From: Allocoleopsis franciscana PCC 7113
GTDB lineage: Bacteria > Cyanobacteriota > Cyanobacteriia > Cyanobacteriales > Coleofasciculaceae
NCBI RefSeq assembly: GCF_000317515.1
Contig: NC_019738.1
Location: 1,153,501 to 1,217,500, forward strand
Reading direction: 5' to 3'
DNA: 64,000 bases
How positions within the stretch are numbered: position 1 is the stretch's first letter; the number at the start of each line of letters is the position of its first letter. Below the pieces are notes generated by a model. The model made no database searches. It was not told the origin of the DNA and saw only the letters and a list, made by a program, of their open reading frames with translations. The position numbers were made by a program, and so were the translations under genes. Positions 17,155 through 23,943 of the stretch are shown here, piece after piece.

Positions 17155-17792
17155 TGGCTCTCCAAAAGCTCCGGCTTGACTCGATCTAGAAAAGATGCCA
17201 ACATCATCGTGAAAATACCCTCAAATATCGCCGGAATTGTATAGGCAACAAGACTGGCAAAAATTGCCCTCCGTTCCGTTTGAGCATCAATATCAGCAGG
17301 AATAGTGGTAATAATGACAACGGAAAATATCGCCGCCGCAAGCATCACAGCCCCCCCACCGGCAATAAAGGCAAAGATTTTCGTCCGCCTTTGATCATCC
17401 ATCTTGACTCGATTTCGCAATCTGAAGATGTAGTAGGCAAGCAGTGCGGGAAAGCCCATAATAATCGCATTCACCCCTAATGTAGATATGCCCCCGTGCT
17501 GAAACATTACCGCTTGGAAAAACAGCGCGATTAAAATAGCTGGAAATGCGTAATATCCCAACACAACTCCCATCAGTCCATTGAGGACAAAATGAAGACT
17601 TGAAGGGGGTATGGGGATATTAATTAAGTTGACGACAAAAAAAGCTACGGTGAGAAGTGCCGCTTTGGGAATCTTCGCTTGAGGATGTTTCTCTTTATTA
17701 ATTTTGTGCAAGCAATACCAAGTCACACCACCTGTAAGGGCATAACCTGCAATGGCAACACTTGGGGAGATAAAACCGTCGGGGATGTGCAT
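17151..17792 (-). CDS. cbiM: Nickel/cobalt-specific S component CbiM/NikM
   Basis: A 213-residue membrane protein beginning MHIPDGFISPSVAIAGYALT. In CbiM and NikM the N-terminal MHIxDG holds metal through the terminal amine and His2, so the start is firmly fixed. About six hydrophobic segments follow, including FHFVLNGLMGVVLGYYAFPA-like transport regions. Nickel versus cobalt cannot be decided. A carboxypeptidase-like accessory subunit upstream (rather than CbiN) points to the NikL type and favours nickel, for example for hydrogenase or urease. Confidence 0.92.
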   Translation of the reverse strand: MHIPDGFISPSVAIAGYALTGGVTWYCLHKINKEKHPQAKIPKAALLTVAFFVVNLINIPIPPSSLHFVLNGLMGVVLGYYAFPAILIALFFQAVMFQHGGISTLGVNAIIMGFPALLAYYIFRLRNRVKMDDQRRTKIFAFIAGGGAVMLAAAIFSVVIITTIPADIDAQTERRAIFASLVAYTIPAIFEGIFTMMLASFLDRVKPELLESQ

Positions 17793-17795
17793 GAC

Positions 17796-18305
17796 TTATG
17801 CGGCCCTTCTCCGGCGGGCAAAGAACAGTGCTGTACCGAAAAATCCCCAAGCGCCAGCCGCCGCTAATAGTGCTTTTTCCAGCAGCGTGTCTCCCACGCT
17901 ATCTTCACTGTCGAACCAACTTAGTCCATCGCTACCTTCCGCAGCTTTCTCTGTACCAGCCGCTAAGGCTGTTGTCTTTTCACCTACGGGAATAGTAATG
18001 ATGTTACCGTGACCGGCTTGGCGTACTTTAACTTCCCAGTTTCCGGGTTGGGATGCATCGGGTACAAAGGTAAATTGCCCTTGTTTGTCAGTGGTTCCCG
18101 TTTTCCAGGGAGTAGACGGGTTATTGGGGGCGTACACTGTTACCTGAGCATTACCCATCGGTTGACCACCCGCGTAGGCAGCATCAATTTGAATGGCTTG
18201 AACCTTCTGATATTGAATCTCCGTACCGTGGGCAGATGCTTTGGCTGACCAACTGATAACTGGAAGGAACAATAGGAGAAGAAAAAATTTAAACTTCACG
18301 ATCAT
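17796..18305 (-). CDS. NikL-like accessory subunit of the Ni/Co ECF transporter
   Basis: About 169 residues from ATG 18305: a signal peptide (MIVKFKFFLLLLFLPV), a beta-sandwich like the carboxypeptidase regulatory domain (GGQPMGNAQVTVYAPNNP, then TGTTDKQGQFTFVPD), a flexible region, and a C-terminal membrane segment with a RRRR tail. A longer frame starts at 18491 but would overlap the upstream lipoprotein gene by 68 bp and lacks a signal at its new start, so I reject it. NikL-type proteins replace CbiN in nickel ECF systems. Only 3 bp separate it from cbiM. Confidence 0.82.
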   Translation of the reverse strand: MIVKFKFFLLLLFLPVISWSAKASAHGTEIQYQKVQAIQIDAAYAGGQPMGNAQVTVYAPNNPSTPWKTGTTDKQGQFTFVPDASQPGNWEVKVRQAGHGNIITIPVGEKTTALAAGTEKAAEGSDGLSWFDSEDSVGDTLLEKALLAAAGAWGFFGTALFFARRRRAA

Positions 18306-18423
18306 CTGTACGTTCTTGTTGACTGGTTTTTCCTTTATTGGTTTTGGTTTTCTTAGCAGTAACGAGAGGTGGGCATCGCCCACCCTACTATTGATGAGAA
18401 CAATAAAGAAAGGAAGAAAATCT

Positions 18424-19329
18424 TTAGTTACTAGGAGAATGGGGTTCGTTTGCCTGGGCGGCAGCCCCTTCAAGGCGGCAGTGTCCTTCACCTACGTGGC
18501 CTAAACCGGCGATCGCTTTTTGCAGCTTTTGATAATCTTGTTTAGGGAGTTTCTGTTCCAAGGTTGCCATATCGGTTTTCAGAGTTCCATTCTGCGCCAA
18601 GGCAGCCATTGGCTCAAAGCCGACTGCATCTTGATTGAGGGAGTCGTTTGCTGGAGTATCAGCATCCCCAAAGATATGGTCAAAGTGGAAGGTTGTCTCT
18701 AATTCTCCCTGTTCTGTACTTGTGAGGATACCTTTGCGTTGGTCGCCTACATACTGTCCGCAGGTATATTCCAAGGGTTTATCAAAGCTAATGACAAAAT
18801 CAACTGTGCGGCCCTCTTTTTTGGCAGTGCCATCCAGGAGAATTGTCGAACCTGATGCTGGCCCCTGAGTTGCCTTAACCAGTTGCCAGGACATCGCATT
18901 GTAGGTTCCCGCCGGAGCTTTTTGTGTCGCCACTGTAATGGGCTGAGCATCTCCCTCCCCCTCGGCTAAATCTACCGTTTTCGGTTCTTCTAACAAAGTC
19001 ACTTTTTGGGTGGACTTCAACTCACCCGACTTTTCGGGGTCAAAGGGGGGTTCGGTTTGATAAGCCGTTATATCATCTAAAGTGACGTACACATGGTTAA
19101 AGTCAATTCGCCAACCATCTTTAGTGACGAAACCCTGCCGCACAAAGTCTTCACCATTGGCGACAAGCTGGAGTGTCCCCTGTCCTGCGGCAGCTTGAGT
19201 CTCGGTTTGTTGTCCTGCGGGAGTTTCTGCCTGAGTTTCAGTCTGTGTTTCGTTCTCGGAACAGCCAAACAGCACGCCCGGAGCCAGAAAAGTTAGGCTC
19301 GCCCAAAAAATTAGTAGCTGTTTCCTCAT
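18424..19329 (-). CDS. DUF4382-like lipoprotein, likely metal-binding partner of the Ni/Co importer
   Basis: A 301-residue protein with lipobox LFGC at residues 20-23, a Thr/Glu/Gln-rich spacer (TQTETQAETPAGQQ), and a beta-rich domain (DFNHVYVTLDDITAYQTEPP ... VTLLEEPKTVDLAEGE ... APAGTYNAMSW), the pattern of DUF4382. Possible metal ligands are in TTFHFDHIFGD and in the C-terminal GHVGEGHCRLEG and EPHSPSN. It heads the importer block. A periplasmic role in catching nickel or cobalt is an inference from the operon and the His/Cys residues. Confidence 0.78.
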   Translation of the reverse strand: MRKQLLIFWASLTFLAPGVLFGCSENETQTETQAETPAGQQTETQAAAGQGTLQLVANGEDFVRQGFVTKDGWRIDFNHVYVTLDDITAYQTEPPFDPEKSGELKSTQKVTLLEEPKTVDLAEGEGDAQPITVATQKAPAGTYNAMSWQLVKATQGPASGSTILLDGTAKKEGRTVDFVISFDKPLEYTCGQYVGDQRKGILTSTEQGELETTFHFDHIFGDADTPANDSLNQDAVGFEPMAALAQNGTLKTDMATLEQKLPKQDYQKLQKAIAGLGHVGEGHCRLEGAAAQANEPHSPSN

Positions 19330-19469
19330 AAGTATTGCAGTCGCCTTTACCTATTAACATACAAAATTTAATCACACAAGTTTTTGTAAAAAAAATCAAT
19401 CCCCCTAGAGGGCATTGGCCAAGCTTTTTAGCCTAATCTCTATCTTTTGTCGTAGTAATAAACTTAAAT

Positions 19470-19877
19470 TTATAAATTCTCAAAATTGTTTGGTAAGGCG
19501 GCAACAACCTCAGACTCTTCCAAATAAATAGGAAATCGCACCCCTTCAATTTCTACTTTTAGCAGCCACGCCTCATCCTTTCTATTGATAGATGGGTTTT
19601 CACATATCGTGCCGATCATGCCATTCTTACTATGTCCCTCTACCTGAATGCGAACATACTCGCCCTTCACAAATGAGCAGGGTTTAAGCTTTTCTTTATC
19701 TGTGGCTATAAGTTTTTTAGACTCTGTTTTGACTGGTGATTTTTTCCCAAACTCTGCGACAGGAACACCTACGGCACGAGCACTGGCTTCTAAATCTACC
19801 TTGACTTTATGAATTGCCATATCTATAGGCAATCCCCGCAAATACCAGCGATAAGCTTTGGCTACAACCACCCCCAT
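19470..19877 (-). CDS. Hypothetical protein
   Basis: A 135-residue soluble protein that I do not recognise. The first third (AYRWYLRGLPIDMAIHKVKV) looks helical. A charged linker follows, then a beta-rich part (YVRIQVEGHSKNGMIGTICE, then WLLKVEIEGVRFPIYLEESE) resembling a small SH3-like barrel. The start ATG sits three bases from a hairpin (CGCACCCTCA 19880-19889 and its complement 19917-19926), so the upstream DNA has probably been replaced by repeats and the start may be altered. Confidence 0.55.
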   Translation of the reverse strand: MGVVVAKAYRWYLRGLPIDMAIHKVKVDLEASARAVGVPVAEFGKKSPVKTESKKLIATDKEKLKPCSFVKGEYVRIQVEGHSKNGMIGTICENPSINRKDEAWLLKVEIEGVRFPIYLEESEVVAALPNNFENL

Positions 19878-19942
19878 TCCGCACCCTCAACTGTCACATG
19901 CGCTCTTTGGAGTTGGTGAGGGTGCGTCGATTCCCCAAGTCT

Positions 19943-20048
19943 TATAGCACTACGCATTAAAGTTAGGACATCGGTATATTTGAGACTGTCAGAGATTGTG
20001 TAGAGGCTGCCTTCAGGAATTGTCCTAATGTATTTGCGTAGCGCTATA
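19943..20048. mobile_element. MITE-like element with 28-bp terminal inverted repeats
   Basis: The outer 13 bases TATAGCACTACGC (19943-19955) match the reverse complement of 20036-20048 with one mismatch. TTAGGACA at 19963-19970 pairs exactly with 20021-20028, so the arms are about 28 bp with six mismatches. The total length is 106 bp and there is no proper gene inside. This fits a non-autonomous transposable element. Confidence 0.6.
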
Positions 20049-20107
20049 AGTAAAAATACACAAGAATAAGCTCTTGACGAGCGCCCTGGTGCTTGAGTAT
20101 AGTACAC

Positions 20108-20123
20108 TAGAACATCTGTTCTA
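20108..20123. promoter_or_regulatory. LexA/SOS-box-like palindrome
   Basis: TAGAAC-ATCT-GTTCTA is a perfect 16-bp inverted repeat with a 4-bp centre. It fits the Gram-positive SOS box core GAACNNNNGTTC exactly and differs by one base from the site reported for Anabaena LexA (RGTACNNNDGTWCB). It lies 253 bp before the coiled-coil gene start. Confidence 0.4.
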
Positions 20124-20375
20124 TATAAACAGACAATTTTAGGTGATTCCGAATACCCTGTGGTCGGAAATGCACCAGTTAACAGTTGTTCAAATCATGG
20201 CTTGAAAAAACCCGTCAGCGTCCGGAAAACGGATACAGACTCGTGTAGTTAAACACAGCAATTAGCGTTAAAATTTTCTCTGAAAAGCATTAGCTTGAGG
20301 AAATAGAATACGCCTGATTTCGGTTAGCGTTCTATGGCTCGTTGTAGAGTTCAATATTGTGTAAGGAGAACTATT

Positions 20376-21374
20376 GTGGTTGCAACCAAAGATAGCAAAG
20401 AGCAGATTTCTAAAGCCTTTCAACAAATCCTTACTGACCGCAAAAGAATTGACTCAAGAATTGCCACAAAAGAAGAAGAAGCAGACAAGGAAAAGAATAA
20501 GCAAGTTTTACAGGTTGCTTCAACTTATACGATTGATGGGATTGTCAAAGGTCTCGCTGATCTGCAACTTGAGTTTGGCAATATTGTCAATGGACTTTCG
20601 GAGAAATTAACTCAAGAAGTCTCCAAATTAGATGAATTGCATCGTGCCATTAATGTGGCAACTCAGAATTTACAAGAACTGAACTCAGTTCGAGTGGTTG
20701 CCGATGCCCTACACCTGCTCACCCAAGAACATCAAGAAAAGCTCAAAACCCTGGAGCAAAATGCAGCCAATCAGCAGGAAGCCATCGAAAAAGATATGGC
20801 TGAAAAGCGTAAAAATTGGGAAAAAGAACAGGAAGAGTTTGAAAATTCGGTGCAGGAGCAGAATGAACTTTTAATTAAAGAACGACAGCGCAAAGAAGCT
20901 GACTATGAATACGAATTAGAGCGCAAACGCAAAATTGAAACGGATGAATATGAAGAACTTAAACGCGCTCAGGAAAGAGAATTGTTAGAAACTAATCAAG
21001 AGAAAGATAAGCAATGGACTGAGCGCGAAAAACTGCTCACAGAGCGTCAACCCTTGTTGGAAGAGTATCAACAGAAAGTTGAAGCCTTCCCCACGGAGAT
21101 AGATGAGGCGGTGAAGAAGGCGAGAGAAGAGGCAATTAAAGACATTCACCAAGATGCGAAGGTGAAAGCTGAATTAGTGAAAAAAGAGTGGGAATCCACA
21201 AAACAAGGTTATGACTTTAAGATTCAGTCTCTAGAGCAAACCATTCAAAAACAAGTCGAACAAATTGAAAATCTTTCTGCTCAGCTTCAAGAGACAATGA
21301 AGCAGGCACAATCCCTTGCCATGAAAGCCTTTGAAAGTTCCTCTAACTCTAGTTCTAAAGAACATAGCAAATAA
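20376..21374 (+). CDS. Coiled-coil protein A of a tandem paralogous pair
   Basis: A 332-residue protein from GTG 20376, chosen because AAGGAGA ends six bases upstream; the open frame extends back to 20334. Residues from about 40 on are nearly all helical and heptad-like. There is a shared block LADLQLEFGNIVNGLSEKLT followed by KLDELHRAINVATQNLQEL, then long charged coiled coils (KRKNWEKEQEEFENSVQEQN; YEYELERKRKIETDEYEEL) and a final QSLEQTIQKQVEQIENLSAQ zipper. The ending is Ser-rich. No membrane segment or enzyme motif. It is likely a filament-forming or scaffolding protein; the function is unknown. The 21482 gene is its clear paralogue. Confidence 0.8.
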   Translation: MVATKDSKEQISKAFQQILTDRKRIDSRIATKEEEADKEKNKQVLQVASTYTIDGIVKGLADLQLEFGNIVNGLSEKLTQEVSKLDELHRAINVATQNLQELNSVRVVADALHLLTQEHQEKLKTLEQNAANQQEAIEKDMAEKRKNWEKEQEEFENSVQEQNELLIKERQRKEADYEYELERKRKIETDEYEELKRAQERELLETNQEKDKQWTEREKLLTERQPLLEEYQQKVEAFPTEIDEAVKKAREEAIKDIHQDAKVKAELVKKEWESTKQGYDFKIQSLEQTIQKQVEQIENLSAQLQETMKQAQSLAMKAFESSSNSSSKEHSK

Positions 21375-21481
21375 AGTGTTGTTAGCAGATTGGAGGTTAA
21401 CTGAATATCCTGGTATTTTAACCTCCAATTTCAACCTTAAGCCTTCAACCCATAATCAGTAAATCAAACAGAGGTTTTGGC

Positions 21482-22570
21482 ATGGCAAAAAAACTGAGTG
21501 ATAGAAATACTAAAGCAGAAATCTTAGAGGGTTACTCCCAGTTACAAGAAGAGAAGAAAGCCTTAGAGACACAACTCAAGCAGCTTCAAAAAGAACCCAA
21601 AGATCAACCCCCCCTTGCTACTGATAAACAGTCTCAACCCCAAGGAACAATCATGAGCCAGACGCAAACCGTTAAAGACAAAATGGGTTCTACGATTGAT
21701 AGCTTGGTTAAGCTGCAATTGGGGTTTGGTAGTGCCATTAGTGATTTATCTGAAAAATTGACTTCGGAAGCCGCAAAACTGGAAGAATTGCGGCGTTCTG
21801 TTACAGAAGAAACCCAACAACTTAAAGATTTACATAATCTAGAGGAAATTCAAGACGATACCTTAGATACTTTAATCCAAAGTTATGAAGATAACTCGAA
21901 AGCCTTTGATGAAGAAATTGGGCAACGGCGCGAAACGTTGGAGCAAGAAATTCAGGACTTAAGAAAAACTTGGGAAAAAGAACAGGACGAGTATAAGCGT
22001 TCCATTAAGGAACGAAACGAACAGCAGAGCAAAATACGTCAACGGGATGTTCAAGAGTATGAATATGATTTGGCACTACGACGTAGCTTAAATAACGACG
22101 AATACGAGCAGAACCAAAAACGCTTGTACAAGGAACTGGAAGAAACGAAGCAAGCACAAGAGAAGTTATGGGAGGAACGGGAAAAAGCGATCGCAGAACG
22201 GGAGAAGAAGTTTGAAGAGTTGAAAACGAAGGTGGAAGCCTTTGAAAAAGATAAGGAAGCTGCGATTAAAAAGGCAAAAGCTGAAGGTGAAGGAATTGCC
22301 AGGAAACAGGTATCTGTACAGGAAGATTTACAGAGCAAGGATTTAGAAGGGCAAAAACGCAACTATGAACTGAGAATTCAATCCTTAGAGCAGACAATCC
22401 AAAATCAAGAAGCGCGGATTCATAACCTCTCGAAACAATTGGATGGGGCGCTGAAGCAAGTTCAAGATTTGGCTGTCAAGGCGATTGAAGGGGCTTCTAA
22501 TATTAACTCTTATCAGGCATTGAAAGAGATTGCGATGGAACAGGCAAAAGCGCAAACGAAGAACAAGTAA
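21482..22570 (+). CDS. Coiled-coil protein B of a tandem paralogous pair
   Basis: A 362-residue protein, 107 bp after its paralogue. It has an extra N-terminal coiled coil (LSDRNTKAEILEGYSQLQEE) and a Gln/Pro linker. It then repeats the order of protein A: LVKLQLGFGSAISDLSEKLT, KLEELRRSVTEETQQLKDL, RKTWEKEQDEYKRSIKERNE, YEYDLALRRSLNNDEYEQN and QSLEQTIQNQEARIHNLSKQ. The central blocks are colinear with protein A, so the pair probably arose by duplication and may form hetero-oligomers. No catalytic motif is visible. Confidence 0.8.
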   Translation: MAKKLSDRNTKAEILEGYSQLQEEKKALETQLKQLQKEPKDQPPLATDKQSQPQGTIMSQTQTVKDKMGSTIDSLVKLQLGFGSAISDLSEKLTSEAAKLEELRRSVTEETQQLKDLHNLEEIQDDTLDTLIQSYEDNSKAFDEEIGQRRETLEQEIQDLRKTWEKEQDEYKRSIKERNEQQSKIRQRDVQEYEYDLALRRSLNNDEYEQNQKRLYKELEETKQAQEKLWEEREKAIAEREKKFEELKTKVEAFEKDKEAAIKKAKAEGEGIARKQVSVQEDLQSKDLEGQKRNYELRIQSLEQTIQNQEARIHNLSKQLDGALKQVQDLAVKAIEGASNINSYQALKEIAMEQAKAQTKNK

Positions 22571-22595
22571 TCTCATCATCAATACAACATTAATG

Positions 22596-22622
22596 TAGGG
22601 GCACGATCATGTCGTGCCCCTA
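22596..22622. repeat. Dispersed hairpin repeat between coiled-coil and precursor genes
   Basis: TAGGGGCACGA and its exact complement flank a 5-base loop (TCATG). It lies 26 bp after the stop of the coiled-coil gene. It resembles the GTAGGGGCACG-type repeats scattered in cyanobacterial genomes. There is no T-tract, so any terminator role is weak. Confidence 0.7.
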
Positions 22623-22837
22623 GCTTTGTGCATCAGCGATCGCGCCACATCGGTTATTAAAACTTTACGTCTTCTTTTACCTTGATGAAGACTAAATATG
22701 ATATGTATGGAGTCGCGCTAGTAAAAGTGCGGCTTCTTTTCTAGTATCTAAGGTGGTAAATTAGGTCACCCATACAGAGCTGTCTTGAGATTTTGAATTA
22801 ACCTGTAAAGCTTCCTATTGCAAGGAGTGCATTAGCG

Positions 22838-23200
22838 ATGAGTCAAGAATCCTACACCTACAACGTTCTCAGTCCCACGAAAAAACTTTCCCAACTGATT
22901 GCACAGTCTTGGTTGAATGGAGAGGCGCTGACGATTGATAAACAAATTCTGGTTGATAATCATATCCTCTCAGAGAAGGAAGCTGAACTCTTTAACATTC
23001 AAATACAAGAGTCAGGGTGTGGTTACATCAATGCAGCAACCTTTGAGATGTGTTTCGTTTATGCTCAAGAACGTCCACCCGTAACAGACCAAGAGTTACA
23101 AGAATGGATTGATAGTCCTGAAAACTCTCCTCCTTGGGTTCCTTTGAACCCAACGTTACAAAGCGCTTTACGTCTGTGGGAAACGATATATTCAAGATGA
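22838..23200 (+). CDS. RiPP precursor-like protein 1 (nitrile-hydratase-like leader)
   Basis: A 120-residue protein with AAGGAG 11 bases before the ATG. Its N-terminus YNVLSPTKKLSQLIAQSWLN is nearly identical to that of the next gene, but the C-terminal 45 residues differ. The middle (ALTIDKQILVDNHILSEKEA) resembles the nitrile-hydratase-alpha-like leader family (NHLP), in which a helical WLxxExF segment precedes an IxVxE strand. Thr-Asp-Gln-Glu-Leu then leads into a tail with WIDSPENSPPWVPLNP and Ser/Thr residues that could be modified. A YcaO maturase follows at 23944. The RiPP role is inferred; the protein may instead be a small accessory protein. Confidence 0.62.
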   Translation: MSQESYTYNVLSPTKKLSQLIAQSWLNGEALTIDKQILVDNHILSEKEAELFNIQIQESGCGYINAATFEMCFVYAQERPPVTDQELQEWIDSPENSPPWVPLNPTLQSALRLWETIYSR

Positions 23201-23299
23201 TTAGAAGGGGAAGTAAGCTTTAATTTCCACAAAGCCTATTGATTGTAATTCCCCTGGTTTCAAATCTCTTTGTTTCAAATCTAAAGGACTTTACCATTT

Positions 23300-23668
23300 A
23301 TGACCTTCAACCTGCTCAGCCCCAGTAAAAAACTCTCTCAAATGATTGCCCAATCTTGGTTGAATGAAGAGCGGTTCAGTTTTGATAAAGACTTTATGGT
23401 TGAACATGGAATTTTCTCTGAAGATGAAGCTACCTATATTGAAAACATTGAGGTAATCGAGGTAACTCCTGAGCAGAACTTAATCGGAACTATAACGATG
23501 GTTGCAGAAGGCCACTTGCAAATATATATACCCTATCCTCAGCGACCGACTGAGGTGGACGATGCACCGACCGATGAACAATTAACAAGTTGGGTTAATA
23601 GCAACGTCAACTCTGAACCTTATACTCCTTGGGGTTTTAGCCCGTGGATACCCTATAGCTCCTGCTAA
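23300..23668 (+). CDS. RiPP precursor-like protein 2 (nitrile-hydratase-like leader)
   Basis: A 122-residue protein, 99 bp after its paralogue, with AAAGGA before the ATG. The leader FNLLSPSKKLSQMIAQSWLN is shared. The middle continues FDKDFMVEHGIFSEDEATYI, then IEVIEVTPEQ and LQIYIPYPQRP. This EHGI-x-IxVxExTP-x-IPYPxRP order is close to the NHLP consensus as I know it. After TDEQLTSW the tail reads VNSNVNSEPYTPWGF and ends SPWIPYSSC, rich in Ser/Thr and ending in Cys, all possible azoline-forming residues. It lies 275 bp before the maturase gene, separated by a hairpin array. Confidence 0.65.
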   Translation: MTFNLLSPSKKLSQMIAQSWLNEERFSFDKDFMVEHGIFSEDEATYIENIEVIEVTPEQNLIGTITMVAEGHLQIYIPYPQRPTEVDDAPTDEQLTSWVNSNVNSEPYTPWGFSPWIPYSSC

Positions 23669-23738
23669 GTATAGGGTGTTTCATTTGTGCAATCACGTTG
23701 GCATTTGGGCAGATTGCAAGGGAAGAGTCGCAATAATC

Positions 23739-23851
23739 AGCCAGGGGTTTAAACCCCTGGCTAATAGCTAAAGTCGTCTAAAGACGACTCCGGAAGAAAT
23801 TTAGTCCACTTTAGTGGACTTGAGCTGTTAGCCCAGAGTTTTAACTCTGGG
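23739..23851. repeat. Array of four perfect hairpins between precursor and maturase genes
   Basis: Four consecutive perfect inverted repeats: 23739-23762 (arm AGCCAGGGGTTT, no loop), 23772-23789 (AGTCGTCT/AGACGACT), 23803-23820 (AGTCCACT/AGTGGACT) and 23832-23851 (CCCAGAGTT/AACTCTGGG). The second and third share the frame AGTC....GACT with different but complementary inner bases. The linker GGCTAATAGCT recurs in the array at 63723-63948. In RNA it would fold as a row of stem-loops. Confidence 0.88.
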
Positions 23852-23943
23852 TGGGTGAGAGCCGCTAATTGAGAACGGTGCAAGAACTTAGTTAAAATGG
23901 GTTAAAAAGCTTATCCAAGCTAATCAATCATTTATCAAAAATC

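Larger units (their letters stand above)
19878..20375 (+). other. Intergenic stretch with MITE-like element and SOS-box-like site
   Basis: No coding frame is supported. An 81-codon minus-strand frame here is made up largely of the repeat element at 19943-20048. The end nearest 20376 should contain the promoter of the coiled-coil genes. Confidence 0.4.

Noticed and set aside
18306..18491. Upstream extension of the NikL-like gene
   Set aside because: It would overlap the preceding lipoprotein gene by 68 bp, and the signal peptide starts at 18305.
19330..19469. Cobalamin riboswitch before the Ni/Co importer block
   Set aside because: The short AT-rich leader lacks the conserved B12-box sequence and has no suitable structure.
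19862..20107. 81-codon minus-strand frame
   Set aside because: It is built largely from the inverted-repeat element at 19943-20048, overlaps the start of the 19470-19877 gene and has no family match.
23739..23851. CRISPR array
   Set aside because: The hairpins differ in sequence and size and there are no equal spacers; no cas genes are present.
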